From a virus, in IMG/VR virus record IMGVR_UViG_3300043419_001109, positions 1 to 39,513 of that record: a stretch of DNA of 39,513 nt; one strand, given 5' to 3'. Below, one piece after another: positions 29,854-36,645 of the stretch (position 1 is its first letter; every line of letters begins with the position of its first letter). Under the pieces are notes generated by a model. It was not told the origin of the DNA. It saw only the letters and a list, made by a program, of their open reading frames with translations, and searched no databases. The translations under genes were made by a program, and so were the position numbers.

Positions 29854-30549
29854 ATGACTGACAAATATAATTGGGCCGAAGACCCTCGTCCGGTATGCAT
29901 AATACCCGATGGGGGCTTTTCGTCTCTATCTCAAATAGGTGATTGTAAATTTCCTCAAGATTATAGTGGCCCGCTTATTTCATTTTCTTCGGAAATAGTA
30001 GATAAACACGGGCATCCGTTAGATGGGGATAATGATCCTCATGGTAAAAATGGCTGCGACCATCGTGATACAAAAGAATGGAAAGCAGAACACAGACATA
30101 AAAAAATAGAAAAGAAAGAAATAAAAGAAGTAAAAACAGAACAGCTTACGGCAACGGTTGAAGTACCAACCCGTCCAATTGATGTTCCAAAACCTCCACA
30201 GAAAGCAGATGGCTTAGCTTCTTTGCCAATCCTAACTGGCGCGATAGCCGGTGCAGTAAGTTCTGCCGCTGGTCCGGTGGCGGGGAAGTTTTTAAAAACC
30301 TTATTTAATAAATTATTTAAAAATAATAAATTTAATGCAAAGGAAGATAAGAAAGAACAACCAACCGATTGCAAAACATCACAGATGAATACATTTGCTA
30401 GATTTAGAACGCTGGAGGCCAAAGTATCTGCACTTGAAGGAAAAGAAGGCTCAGGAAATATTAAAGTAGGCAGCAATAGCCTAGAAGAAATCATTGAAAG
30501 ATTAGAGAATCTAGAGAAAGGGAGAAAGAAATCCAAGGAAAAAATATAA
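29854..30549 (+). CDS. Unknown protein with hydrophobic segment and coiled coil (231 aa)
   Basis: N-terminal part has Cys/His/Asp-rich loops (RPVCIIPDGGF, DKHGHPLDGDND, NGCDHRDTKEW). A very charged stretch (HRHKKIEKKEIKEVKTEQ) leads to a Gly/Ala-rich hydrophobic segment (LPILTGAIAGAVSSAAGPVA, about 125-144), then a lysine-rich part and a short coiled coil (LEEIIERLENLEKGRKK). It may insert in membrane. Next to lysis genes, but no lysis family is recognised. Stop overlaps next ATG. Confidence 0.55.
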   Translation: MTDKYNWAEDPRPVCIIPDGGFSSLSQIGDCKFPQDYSGPLISFSSEIVDKHGHPLDGDNDPHGKNGCDHRDTKEWKAEHRHKKIEKKEIKEVKTEQLTATVEVPTRPIDVPKPPQKADGLASLPILTGAIAGAVSSAAGPVAGKFLKTLFNKLFKNNKFNAKEDKKEQPTDCKTSQMNTFARFRTLEAKVSALEGKEGSGNIKVGSNSLEEIIERLENLEKGRKKSKEKI

Positions 30550-30743
30550 TGTTTAGAGTAAAGGATGTTCTTGTCGGATTATTAGATAATATGAATGGCG
30601 AGCATCGTTTCTATGAAGTAACAAAAGTATATAAAAGCGATACGATGACGCTCTATGATATACGGGCATTAAAGACAGGAATAATGTATCACAAGGTAAT
30701 GCTACCAGAGGGATACTATAAAAAGATAGACAAAGTAAGATAA
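30549..30743 (+). CDS. Diverged VGDLL-family protein (64 aa)
   Basis: The first of the paralogue run. FRVKDVLVGLL replaces F-x-VGDLV; FYEVTKVYK, YDIRALKTGIM and GYYKKIDKVR match the array's later strands, TG turn and Y-x-K ending. Coupled by TAATG. The Gly-Asp pair is Lys-Asp here, so the loop may differ. Family role unknown. Confidence 0.6.
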   Translation: MFRVKDVLVGLLDNMNGEHRFYEVTKVYKSDTMTLYDIRALKTGIMYHKVMLPEGYYKKIDKVR

Positions 30744-30758
30744 AAGGATAGGGCAGTA

Positions 30759-30801
30759 CAATATAGCACAGTTGACCTTCATGGTTGGCTGTGCTATATT
30801 G
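30759..30801 (+). promoter_or_regulatory. Thirteen-base inverted repeat overlapping a promoter
   Basis: CAATATAGCACAG and CTGTGCTATATTG are perfect reverse complements around a 17-base loop. The right arm contains the -10 of the promoter at 30772. Could end the upstream transcript (only CTTTG follows) or act as a regulator site. Confidence 0.6.
30772..30800 (+). promoter_or_regulatory. Sigma70 promoter, possibly giving a leaderless mRNA
   Basis: TTGACC, 17 bases, TATATT. The ATG at 30808 lies seven bases after the -10, where transcription would be expected to start, and has no Shine-Dalgarno. Confidence 0.55.
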
Positions 30802-30807
30802 CTTTGT

Positions 30808-31017
30808 ATGCGAAACGACATTCACCGTCCCGAAGTTGGCGATCTGTTGCAGAGTAACAATAATGATGATGTGGTGCTTATACTAGAGAAGACACTTGAC
30901 AACAAGTCCAAGTGCATGGTAGTCTATGCTTCACCAGATAGAAAACCCTGGTCCGTTACTGTTGGCAGTATTTTAAAAAACATACACTTCTATAAAGATG
31001 CTTGGGAGATACTCTGA
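30808..31017 (+). CDS. PEVGDLL-family protein (69 aa)
   Basis: PEVGDLLQ at residues 8-15, strand DVVLILEK, then CMVVYASPDRKPW and a helix end FYKDAWEIL. No ribosome site before the ATG; see promoter at 30772. The C-terminus lacks KVA. Stop TGA overlaps the next ATG (TGATG). Confidence 0.7.
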   Translation: MRNDIHRPEVGDLLQSNNNDDVVLILEKTLDNKSKCMVVYASPDRKPWSVTVGSILKNIHFYKDAWEIL

Positions 31018-31283
31018 TGCAAAATATAGAAATTCGCAACGCAGAGAGCGCAGCAAAATTAGCTTTTGCTGTCCATCATAGCTTCCAAGTTGGAGATATT
31101 TTAAAAGAAATAGGTAGCGATACTGGTTACTCAGTTATGGTTATTGGAACTGTAGACAGTAATGAAGTTTATGATGTTATGGTAATGAAAGAAGCAGCGT
31201 CAGAGCATAGAGTCCCAGGTGCAGTAATTGGTGCGATAATTAAAAATCATCTTTTTCCTAGCACTTCTTGGGAGCGAGTTTAA
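31017..31283 (+). CDS. VGDIL-family protein with helical N-terminal extension (88 aa)
   Basis: About 22 residues (QNIEIRNAESAAKLAFAVHH) precede FQVGDILKEIG. Strands YSVMVIGTV and YDVMVMKEA follow, then a helix and the end STSWERV. The extension is unlike those of its neighbours. Family role unknown. Confidence 0.68.
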   Translation: MQNIEIRNAESAAKLAFAVHHSFQVGDILKEIGSDTGYSVMVIGTVDSNEVYDVMVMKEAASEHRVPGAVIGAIIKNHLFPSTSWERV

Positions 31284-31475
31284 ATGACAATCTTTAATTT
31301 CCGTGTTGGCGATCTTGTTCAGAAGAAGTCCAACGGCCATATCTATCTTGTTCTTTCAGCAAAGAAGCAAGAAGATAACTCTCTTGTTATGTATATGGTT
31401 CGCTGCATGACTGATGGCAAACTGGATCACATCCGCTCAGCTCTCCCAAAGGGACTGTATAAGAAGGTTGCATAA
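31284..31475 (+). CDS. VGDLV-family protein (63 aa)
   Basis: A compact example: FRVGDLVQKK (6-15), IYLVLSAKK, YMVRCMTDGK, end GLYKKVA. Abuts the previous stop. Carries every family feature in the shortest form, so it is a good reference member. Confidence 0.75.
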   Translation: MTIFNFRVGDLVQKKSNGHIYLVLSAKKQEDNSLVMYMVRCMTDGKLDHIRSALPKGLYKKVA

Positions 31476-31499
31476 TAAACTCTAGTTATAGAGGTAAAC

Positions 31500-31688
31500 A
31501 TGAAAGACTTACCCGAGATTGGTGACCTTGTGAGGCGTAAGTACACAGAAGATTATTATCTTGTCCTCAGAAAAGAATATTCCGAAAGAAGCGGTCAGCT
31601 CTCGTCGTTCACAACACAAGAGATAAAAACAGGTAGATATATTAAAATCGTATATCATGAATTTTATGATGATTATGTTAAGGACTAA
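31500..31688 (+). CDS. EIGDLV-family protein (62 aa)
   Basis: PEIGDLVRRK (5-14), YYLVLRKEY, IKTGRYIKI. The end FYDDYVKD is acidic and lacks KVA, and this gene has its own ribosome site (TAGAGGTAAAC) instead of a coupled start. Confidence 0.72.
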   Translation: MKDLPEIGDLVRRKYTEDYYLVLRKEYSERSGQLSSFTTQEIKTGRYIKIVYHEFYDDYVKD

Positions 31689-31691
31689 TAT

Positions 31692-31904
31692 ATGACACTC
31701 AAACCAAAAATTATTCGCAACAGCGCACATTGCGATATGTGCGATGAAGAGGTTGAAAGCAAGTTTCGCCATGACTTCCAAAGTTGCTCATGCAATAATA
31801 TTTCAGTAGACGGTGGCAAGGACTATATCAAGCGTAGCTGGGGCGGCGGCAAGTGGCATGACACAAGCATCACCGATCCACCCTTGACAGAAGATGAGAT
31901 CTAG
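31692..31904 (+). CDS. Zinc-binding conserved phage protein (70 aa)
   Basis: Not a family member. CDMCDEEVESKFRHDFQSCSC with VDGGKDYIKR is a pattern I recall from many phages: two C-x2-C-like pairs (C18-C21, C36-C38) and a His make a zinc site, then a DGG-DY-x-R turn. Function unknown. Its 3' end contains the promoter at 31884. Confidence 0.7.
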   Translation: MTLKPKIIRNSAHCDMCDEEVESKFRHDFQSCSCNNISVDGGKDYIKRSWGGGKWHDTSITDPPLTEDEI

Positions 31905-31912
31905 GGTAAAGT
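31884..31912 (+). promoter_or_regulatory. Sigma70 promoter
   Basis: TTGACA, 17 bases, TAAAGT followed by CCCTTCA. Spans the end of the zinc protein gene and drives the gene at 31936. Confidence 0.65.
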
Positions 31913-31935
31913 CCCTTCACGATGAGGAGACGCCA

Positions 31936-32118
31936 ATGAAGAAATTAAATGTAAAATATGAAGTTGGTGATCTTATTGTAAAAAGAAAAGAGCGGTTACA
32001 CTATCTTGTAATAGGTCTTTTTCCTTACCAATATAAATTAATGGATCTAAAGACAGAAGAAATAGTAGTGAAGTCAAAAACGGAGATCCACACAACAGCC
32101 TATAAAAAAAGGGGTTAA
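31936..32118 (+). CDS. YEVGDLI-family protein (60 aa)
   Basis: YEVGDLIVKRK (8-18), YLVIGLFPY, YKLMDLKTEE and an end AYKKRG. ATG chosen for GAGGAGACGCC upstream. It has its own promoter, so this member can be expressed apart from the main array. Confidence 0.75.
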   Translation: MKKLNVKYEVGDLIVKRKERLHYLVIGLFPYQYKLMDLKTEEIVVKSKTEIHTTAYKKRG

Positions 32119-32120
32119 TC

Positions 32121-32510
32121 ATGTCAAAGAAGATTAAGAACAGCAAGCCTGTAGTAAACTTTCAGCACGGCGACCAGGTTATGTATTCAGACCTTGGTAT
32201 CCGTAGTACTGTAATTGGTAAGTCTGTAACTGAAAAGGGAGTATATGTTCTTGAACTTTCAAATGGAACACTTGAAACCGCCAGCGGCGATGAACTTGAA
32301 CTTGTTGACTTCATCCGTGAATATGATGACGGCATCAAGGAAGGAAAGAAGTACGCTGATACTATCCGCGAAGAAGTCCTTGTTGATGTTCGTGGGTTTG
32401 CAATGGAGCGGTCACACGACTATGCGCAGGGCTATCTTAATTCCGTAATTGAAGGTCTTTCGGATTTTCCAGATCTTATCGCAGATGTCCTTGAAGACGA
32501 GGAGGAATAA
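32121..32510 (+). CDS. Hypothetical protein, possible distant barrel start (129 aa)
   Basis: FQHGDQVMYSDLGIRSTVIG reads like a small barrel start with a GD turn; it may be a distant relative of the family but I do not claim it. The second half is helical and acidic (REYDDGIKEGKKYADTIREE, YLNSVIEGLSDFPDLIADVL). Ends with GGAGGAATAA used by the next gene. Confidence 0.6.
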   Translation: MSKKIKNSKPVVNFQHGDQVMYSDLGIRSTVIGKSVTEKGVYVLELSNGTLETASGDELELVDFIREYDDGIKEGKKYADTIREEVLVDVRGFAMERSHDYAQGYLNSVIEGLSDFPDLIADVLEDEEE

Positions 32511-32511
32511 T

Positions 32512-32841
32512 ATGTTTTATCGTTATCGTCAAAATAATAGCGGCGGCGGTTTTATGGTAGACAAAGACCGCGGTGTTGGTCACACTGTTTTTATTGAAGC
32601 GGTAGATTCAACAGAAGCCAGCCGTAAAGCGCAAGAAATTGGTATCTACTTTGATGGCGTTGATAATGGCGATGACTGTGAATGTTGCGGTGATCGCTGG
32701 ATGGATTATCCAGATGCCATCGCCGTAATCTCAAAGCAGGATTTACCAAAAAGTTATTTCAACGATCAGTATTTTATTCACTATGCTGACGGAACGATTG
32801 AGCATATTGATGCCGGCAGAGATGATGGCAAGTCCATCTGA
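32512..32841 (+). CDS. Conserved phage protein with CECCGDRW motif (109 aa)
   Basis: Start FYRYRQNNSGGGFMVDKDRG, helix STEASRKAQEIGIYF, then DGVDNGDDCECCGDRW with three cysteines, and a C-terminal sheet (YFIHYADGTIEHID). I recall this layout as a widespread phage family of unknown role (DUF7296-like by memory). The strong promoter at 32845 follows. Confidence 0.68.
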   Translation: MFYRYRQNNSGGGFMVDKDRGVGHTVFIEAVDSTEASRKAQEIGIYFDGVDNGDDCECCGDRWMDYPDAIAVISKQDLPKSYFNDQYFIHYADGTIEHIDAGRDDGKSI

Positions 32842-32844
32842 CTC

Positions 32845-32873
32845 TTGACAGTTAACGGTCACTAGGCTATAGT
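32845..32873 (+). promoter_or_regulatory. Near-consensus sigma70 promoter at the head of the tandem array
   Basis: TTGACA, 17 bases, TATAGT, then CACTTCA, in a true intergenic gap. It is the last clear promoter before the 22-gene array, and no terminator is seen until after 37960. Confidence 0.8.
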
Positions 32874-32896
32874 CACTTCATACCAAGGAGGCAGCG

Positions 32897-33046
32897 ATGT
32901 GGAACCCCTTTCGTAAGACCCAGCAGAATCAGGAAGAAATGTTCAAGCAGATGATGGAGGCCATGATGGCCAAGGCTGACGAACAGGAACGCCCATATCG
33001 TAGTACCAAAATTGGATTTGGAGCAAACTTCAATGTCGGTGAATAA
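32897..33046 (+). CDS. Small Met/Gln-rich protein leading the array (49 aa)
   Basis: Excellent ribosome site (AAGGAGGCAGCG) 24 bases behind the promoter. MWNPFRKTQQNQEEMFKQM continues as a Met-rich helix (MEAMMAKADEQE) and ends FGANFNVGE. Unrelated to the family in sequence. Its stop lies 13 bases inside the next gene, so it may act as a translation-priming lead gene for the array. Confidence 0.65.
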   Translation: MWNPFRKTQQNQEEMFKQMMEAMMAKADEQERPYRSTKIGFGANFNVGE

Positions 33047-33239
33047 AGCTGATTATGAGATTGGGGATCTTATCTATGCTCGGTCTGGGCTACCAGATGA
33101 AGCGGCATTGATTATAGGCGTTGATGATAGTTATGAAACTTATAAACTGATGCCTTTACGAGTTAGTCCACTTGCCCATATAGTTACAAACGAGATGATG
33201 AGTTTCCATGTTGCCCACAAATACTTCCAAAGGGTTTGA
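33033..33239 (+). CDS. Array member 1, YEIGDLI type (68 aa)
   Basis: YEIGDLIYARSG (8-19), AALIIGVDD, YKLMPLRVSP, end HKYFQRV. The start lies inside the 49-aa lead gene. The TG turn is replaced by SP, and the next gene starts 32 bases before this one ends, the longest overlap in the array. Confidence 0.72.
   Translation: MSVNKADYEIGDLIYARSGLPDEAALIIGVDDSYETYKLMPLRVSPLAHIVTNEMMSFHVAHKYFQRV
33208..33239 (+). other. Longest gene overlap in the array
   Basis: Members 1 and 2 share 32 bases in different frames, in contrast to the one- or four-base overlaps elsewhere. It may be the relic of an older junction where the KVA/stop/start element was lost. Confidence 0.45.
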
Positions 33240-33426
33240 AGTTGGCGATTTACTCAAGTGTACAGTAATAGAAGAAGTTGATGACCCGCCTATGTATTTT
33301 CTGTTACTGGAAAATATGACATCCTCAAACCCGTTTGATAGAAATCGGTGGCGAGTATTAAATCACACAACTGGTGAGACGATGATAACATACGTGCCAC
33401 CTGATATGTGGGAAAAGGTAAAGTAA
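33208..33426 (+). CDS. Array member 2, FEVGDLL type (72 aa)
   Basis: FEVGDLLKCTV (10-20), MYFLLLENM, WRVLNHTTGETM, end MWEKVK. The ribosome site is weak and internal to member 1. The terminal AAAAGGTAAAG gives the next gene its site, with stop and start fused as TAATG. Confidence 0.74.
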   Translation: MLPTNTSKGFEVGDLLKCTVIEEVDDPPMYFLLLENMTSSNPFDRNRWRVLNHTTGETMITYVPPDMWEKVK

Positions 33427-33662
33427 TGGATAAAGTATTTTCATTATGGGAGGTTGGCGACCTGCTTAAGCATAAGGCAAATCAGCGGGGAGTACATGAA
33501 ACTCGTCTCGTAATTGGCGTGGTAAGCGTTGAAGGATTTCATAGCAGTATGTACGACGGGAAGAACGAAGACGGCATCCTTTATGAATCTCTTGACTTGA
33601 ATACGGGTGGCGTGTTACTTAGTTATCTACACGGTTGGGTATGGGAGAAGGCAGATGGCTAA
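33426..33662 (+). CDS. Array member 3, WEVGDLL type (78 aa)
   Basis: WEVGDLLKHKAN (8-19), ETRLVIGVVS, LYESLDLNTGGVLLSYL, end WVWEKADG. Trp replaces the usual Tyr/Phe before EVGD. The longer loop between strands (SVEGFHSSMYDGKNED) distinguishes it. Confidence 0.74.
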   Translation: MDKVFSLWEVGDLLKHKANQRGVHETRLVIGVVSVEGFHSSMYDGKNEDGILYESLDLNTGGVLLSYLHGWVWEKADG

Positions 33663-33909
33663 CTTTAATATTGGCGAAGTTATATACCGCAAGGCTTATG
33701 AAGGACGCGAAGCGTACCTTATTCTTGGTGTAAGTTTTTCCAATCATAAAAAATACACGCTCTATAATCTAACCGTAGATAGACTTATTCAAGACGAAAG
33801 CGTCCCCCCTTATGAAAGGGCGCTTATCGTTAGTCACAATCATCTGCTTGTTACAAGCAAGGAAAAGGATATATGGGGCAAGATTGATGACACCCCAGTA
33901 GCAGAATAG
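33655..33909 (+). CDS. Array member 4, FNIGEVI type (84 aa)
   Basis: FNIGEVIYRKAY (4-15), AYLILGVSF, YTLYNLTVDRL, then an insertion (VPPYERALIVSHNHLLV) and end WGKIDDTPVAE. GE replaces GD as in the PEIGE[LV]W subgroup. Start is preceded by GAGAAGGCAG. Confidence 0.7.
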   Translation: MANFNIGEVIYRKAYEGREAYLILGVSFSNHKKYTLYNLTVDRLIQDESVPPYERALIVSHNHLLVTSKEKDIWGKIDDTPVAE

Positions 33910-33916
33910 GTGTAAT

Positions 33917-34291
33917 ATGCGCCCAGATTTCACAATAAACATTGAAGGTGAAGGCTGTGTCCGCATTAGTGGTTATGAATGCGGACTTCCGCCTATGGAA
34001 ATAAAATCAAAATACTGTAAACTTGATGGTATGTACGGCAAGAATAATACCCTATACATAACACGTGTAAGGCCATATGCAATGGAAGAACGACACCACA
34101 CAGAAAAACCAAAGTACGAAGTTGGTGATCTATTAGATTGGAGCGGTGGAAAGTTCCTTGTTCTTGGATATAAGCAAGAAGATAGTGATCTTGTATGGAG
34201 AGACGAATATGAATTGTATTCCCCTGTAACTGGTTCCGTGATAGAGTTCTCTATTCGCTTCCTTGAAAGCGAAGCAGAACTGGTGGCATAA
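33917..34291 (+). CDS. Array member 5, YEVGDLL with 65-residue N-terminal extension (124 aa)
   Basis: The family domain starts at Tyr67 (YEVGDLLDWSG, KFLVLGYKQED, YELYSPVTGSV). The first 65 residues (INIEGEGCVRISGYECGLPP, YCKLDGMYGKNNTLYITRVR) form a separate beta-rich module with three cysteines, unique in the array. This is a domain fusion rather than a start error, since AATAGGTGTAAT precedes the ATG. Confidence 0.72.
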   Translation: MRPDFTINIEGEGCVRISGYECGLPPMEIKSKYCKLDGMYGKNNTLYITRVRPYAMEERHHTEKPKYEVGDLLDWSGGKFLVLGYKQEDSDLVWRDEYELYSPVTGSVIEFSIRFLESEAELVA

Positions 34292-34554
34292 TGATCCGTC
34301 CCGAAATAGGCGAAGTTTGGATTGAGCGGCTATCTAGACAAACTCTAGATAGAAATAACCTACAACACGATGCCAACAGCGATATGCGTTTTCTTGTTCT
34401 GTCGGCTGGGAAAGAAGTTGAAGACATAAAGAGAAACAAAGATCTAGGCGGTGGTATCTATACCTATACTATCTATAATTATGAGATAGACCAAGTAGAA
34501 GAGATAGAGTTATTCCTTGGCGGCGACTCATACGAATACGTGAGGATAGCATGA
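34291..34554 (+). CDS. Array member 6, PEIGEVW subgroup (87 aa)
   Basis: PEIGEVWIERL (4-14), RFLVLSAGKE, YTIYNYEIDQVEE, end YEYVRIA. Contains a long charged loop (SRQTLDRNNLQHDANSD). Ends with GAGGATAGCATGA: ribosome site, stop and next start in 13 bases. Confidence 0.72.
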   Translation: MIRPEIGEVWIERLSRQTLDRNNLQHDANSDMRFLVLSAGKEVEDIKRNKDLGGGIYTYTIYNYEIDQVEEIELFLGGDSYEYVRIA

Positions 34555-34754
34555 CGTTCAAATACGAAGTTGGCGACCTCCTCCAAACAAACGAAAAAGC
34601 ATACCTTTCCTGCCCAAAGTGTCTGCTCGTACTCCGTCAAGATCTAGCAGACGAGAAGTACCTTGCAGGTTATTATTGTCTTGACCCAGCAAAAGAAGAG
34701 TACTATGATCTCTCTACTGTCCATGTTCACAGGAACTATAGGAAGGTGGAGTAG
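34551..34754 (+). CDS. Array member 7, YEVGDLL type with CPKC (67 aa)
   Basis: YEVGDLLQTNEK (5-16), SCPKCLLVLRQD with a C-x2-C at 21-24 unique in the family, YYCLDPAKEE, end NYRKVE. The TG turn is AK here. A metal site would need a partner, so oxidation or dimer zinc binding is open. Confidence 0.74.
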   Translation: MTFKYEVGDLLQTNEKAYLSCPKCLLVLRQDLADEKYLAGYYCLDPAKEEYYDLSTVHVHRNYRKVE

Positions 34755-34755
34755 A

Positions 34756-34977
34756 ATGCGTGAAGGACCATATGAAACCGGCGACCTCCTTGTTAGATGG
34801 GTTGGGGTTAAAAAAGATAAATTAAGAGAATATTATTTGGTTCTTGGAACCAATGAAGATAGCAGCATGTGTCAAGGGCATACATATACATTATACAATC
34901 TCCTAAATGTTGCCAAGAATGAAAATCTATGGTGGCATGAGACATATGTTCACACTGTTATGAGGAAGGCGGCGTAA
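34756..34977 (+). CDS. Array member 8, YETGDLL type (73 aa)
   Basis: YETGDLLVRWVG (6-17), YYLVLGTNED, YTLYNLLNVAKN, end TVMRKAA. Thr replaces Val before GDLL, as in members 15 and 16. One base separates it from the next gene. Confidence 0.74.
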   Translation: MREGPYETGDLLVRWVGVKKDKLREYYLVLGTNEDSSMCQGHTYTLYNLLNVAKNENLWWHETYVHTVMRKAA

Positions 34978-34978
34978 C

Positions 34979-35185
34979 ATGGACAGGAAGCATACATATC
35001 AGGTTGGCGATCTATTAAAGCATGCGGCGGTAGGCGTTGCACCATATGCGCTCCTTGTCCTGGAAAGGATGCCTGATCCCACGTGGGAAACGAACCTGGT
35101 ATATCGTGTACTTGATACCCGAAGCGGAAGTATCTATGTAGAAAACCAACTTTATGTAGATAAAAACTACACGAGGATCGCCTAA
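34979..35185 (+). CDS. Array member 9, YQVGDLL type (68 aa)
   Basis: YQVGDLLKHAAV (7-18), YALLVLERM, YRVLDTRSGSIYV, end NYTRIA. AAGGCGGCGTAAC at the end of member 8 provides its ribosome site; its own ACGAGGATCGCCTAATG serves member 10. Confidence 0.76.
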   Translation: MDRKHTYQVGDLLKHAAVGVAPYALLVLERMPDPTWETNLVYRVLDTRSGSIYVENQLYVDKNYTRIA

Positions 35186-35412
35186 TGACCGAACCAGATT
35201 TCCATGATTGGCAGCCGCACTCTTTTGAGGTAGGTGACCTACTGGTTGGGCGTACTCCTGCATTGGAAGATTACTTTAAGTCTTTTCTTGTGTTAGAGTG
35301 CTATAAAAGAAAAGACACTGGTGCGCCCTATTACAGAATGATGAATGTAAGGACTGGCGATATCTCGCATCACCATAAGGTAGAGATAGAGCTAGCGTTT
35401 GAGAGGGTATAA
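35185..35412 (+). CDS. Array member 10, FEVGDLL type (75 aa)
   Basis: FEVGDLLVGRTP (14-25), KSFLVLECYK, YYRMMNVRTGDIS, end LAFERV. The N-terminal MTEPDFHDWQPHS is longer than usual and acidic/aromatic. Ends GAGAGGGTATAATG. Confidence 0.76.
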   Translation: MTEPDFHDWQPHSFEVGDLLVGRTPALEDYFKSFLVLECYKRKDTGAPYYRMMNVRTGDISHHHKVEIELAFERV

Positions 35413-35630
35413 TGGGACACCTACCGCGTAAGTTTGAAGTTGGCGATCTCGCACAGCGTAAGGTGAAATCCAATATTAATCTTTCAGATAAAATTCTTAT
35501 ACTCCAATACGGGGTACTCCATAATGCCCTTATTAGCTGGGATTCCTATAAAATCCTACAGTTGGATACTGGCGATGTAACAGAAATAGTTGCAGGACTT
35601 ATAGATAATAATTATAAAAAGGCTACATAG
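35412..35630 (+). CDS. Array member 11, FEVGDLA type (72 aa)
   Basis: FEVGDLAQRKVK (8-19), KILILQYG, YKILQLDTGDVTEI, end NYKKAT. Ala replaces the second Leu. Stop is TAG, overlapped by the GTG start of member 12 (TAGTG). Confidence 0.76.
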   Translation: MGHLPRKFEVGDLAQRKVKSNINLSDKILILQYGVLHNALISWDSYKILQLDTGDVTEIVAGLIDNNYKKAT

Positions 35631-35839
35631 TGCATTATAAATATGAAATTGGTGATCTATTAGATATATCCGGCGAACATACTGTACCAAAAAAAGACGC
35701 TAAGCAGGAATGCTTCCTCGTAATAGGGTATAAAACATACGGCGAACGCCCATTTTACTGTTTGATGGGTACAACCACAGGTGAGCAATACGAACACGGC
35801 CAGGAAACAGTAGAAAAGTTTTTCTATAGGATCGCATAA
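35630..35839 (+). CDS. Array member 12, YEIGDLL type, GTG start (69 aa)
   Basis: YEIGDLLDISGE (5-16), CFLVIGYKTYG, YCLMGTTTGEQYE, end FFYRIA. The only GTG start in the array; the TAGTG junction keeps the one-base overlap rule. Confidence 0.76.
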   Translation: MHYKYEIGDLLDISGEHTVPKKDAKQECFLVIGYKTYGERPFYCLMGTTTGEQYEHGQETVEKFFYRIA

Positions 35840-36033
35840 TGTATAAGTATGAGATAGGTGATCTGATCCAAAATGCATTTGGAGAAGGTTACCTCATACT
35901 TGGGGTAAAAGAGTTTAAGCGTAATAACGCCAAGTTGACCTACGCCAAGTATCAAATAATGCGCTTGCGTAACCAAGAGATCTTGTGGTATAACGCTCGT
36001 GAACTTGAGAAAGTTACCTACAAGGTGGCATAA
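35839..36033 (+). CDS. Array member 13, YEIGDLI type (64 aa)
   Basis: YEIGDLIQNAFG (4-15), GYLILGVKEF, YQIMRLRNQEILW, end VTYKVA. Shortest member of the array. Junction AAGGTGGCATAATG is the clearest example of the shared Shine-Dalgarno/KVA coding. Confidence 0.77.
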   Translation: MYKYEIGDLIQNAFGEGYLILGVKEFKRNNAKLTYAKYQIMRLRNQEILWYNARELEKVTYKVA

Positions 36034-36236
36034 TGCAGCCCACATATGAAACTGGTGATCTTATACGGGTAAGGGAGCAGAACAGGATAGAAGGCGTTAA
36101 TGGCATCTATCTTGTATTAGATTTCTATAAACCAGAACTTATGGGAAACTTATATAAACTAATGAATGTAAAGTCCGGTGCCGTTGTAGACTTTAGAGAA
36201 GTAACTGTCAACACTTATTTTTATAAGGTAGCCTAA
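36033..36236 (+). CDS. Array member 14, YETGDLI type (67 aa)
   Basis: YETGDLIRVREQ (5-16), GIYLVLDFYK, YKLMNVKSGAVVD, end YFYKVA. Junction AAGGTAGCCTAATG. SG replaces TG. Confidence 0.77.
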   Translation: MQPTYETGDLIRVREQNRIEGVNGIYLVLDFYKPELMGNLYKLMNVKSGAVVDFREVTVNTYFYKVA

Positions 36237-36445
36237 TGCTTACAACGGGAAGCGAAATAGAAACCGGCGACATTATAGAAGATATGCATAGCGGCAGTCG
36301 CTATCTCCTACTAGACCTAACCGAAGAGTGGTGGGAGAACACAAAAGAATGGAAAGCAACCTATAAAGCCATGTCGCTTGAAGATGGTAGTATAGAAAAG
36401 TTTGATAGCTATATGATGCACTATTACTTTTTTAAGGTTGCATAA
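36236..36445 (+). CDS. Array member 15, IETGDII type (69 aa)
   Basis: IETGDIIEDMHS (8-19), RYLLLDLTEEW, YKAMSLEDGSIEK, end YYFFKVA. Acidic overall, unlike the Lys/Arg-containing neighbours. Junction AAGGTTGCATAATG. Confidence 0.76.
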   Translation: MLTTGSEIETGDIIEDMHSGSRYLLLDLTEEWWENTKEWKATYKAMSLEDGSIEKFDSYMMHYYFFKVA

Positions 36446-36645
36446 TGGAATATAAATATGAAGTTGGAGATCTTCTCAGGGATAATGTTAATAGCCGCCA
36501 TCTTCTTGTACTTGGTATGAGAGAAGAAGTTATTGGCTCCTATAAATCAATGTACGGACTTTATAAGATAATGTGGGTAGACAACGGGGGAATAGAAGAG
36601 ATTGGTAAGAACTATTCTGAAAGAGAATGCGAAAAGATCGCCTAA
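36445..36645 (+). CDS. Array member 16, YEVGDLL type (66 aa)
   Basis: YEVGDLLRDNVN (5-16), HLLVLGMREE, YKIMWVDNGGIEE, end ERECEKIA. DNG in place of the TG turn, shared with members 21 (VNNGK) in form. Junction AAAGATCGCCTAATG has the weakest ribosome site of the KVA/KIA type. Confidence 0.76.
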   Translation: MEYKYEVGDLLRDNVNSRHLLVLGMREEVIGSYKSMYGLYKIMWVDNGGIEEIGKNYSERECEKIA

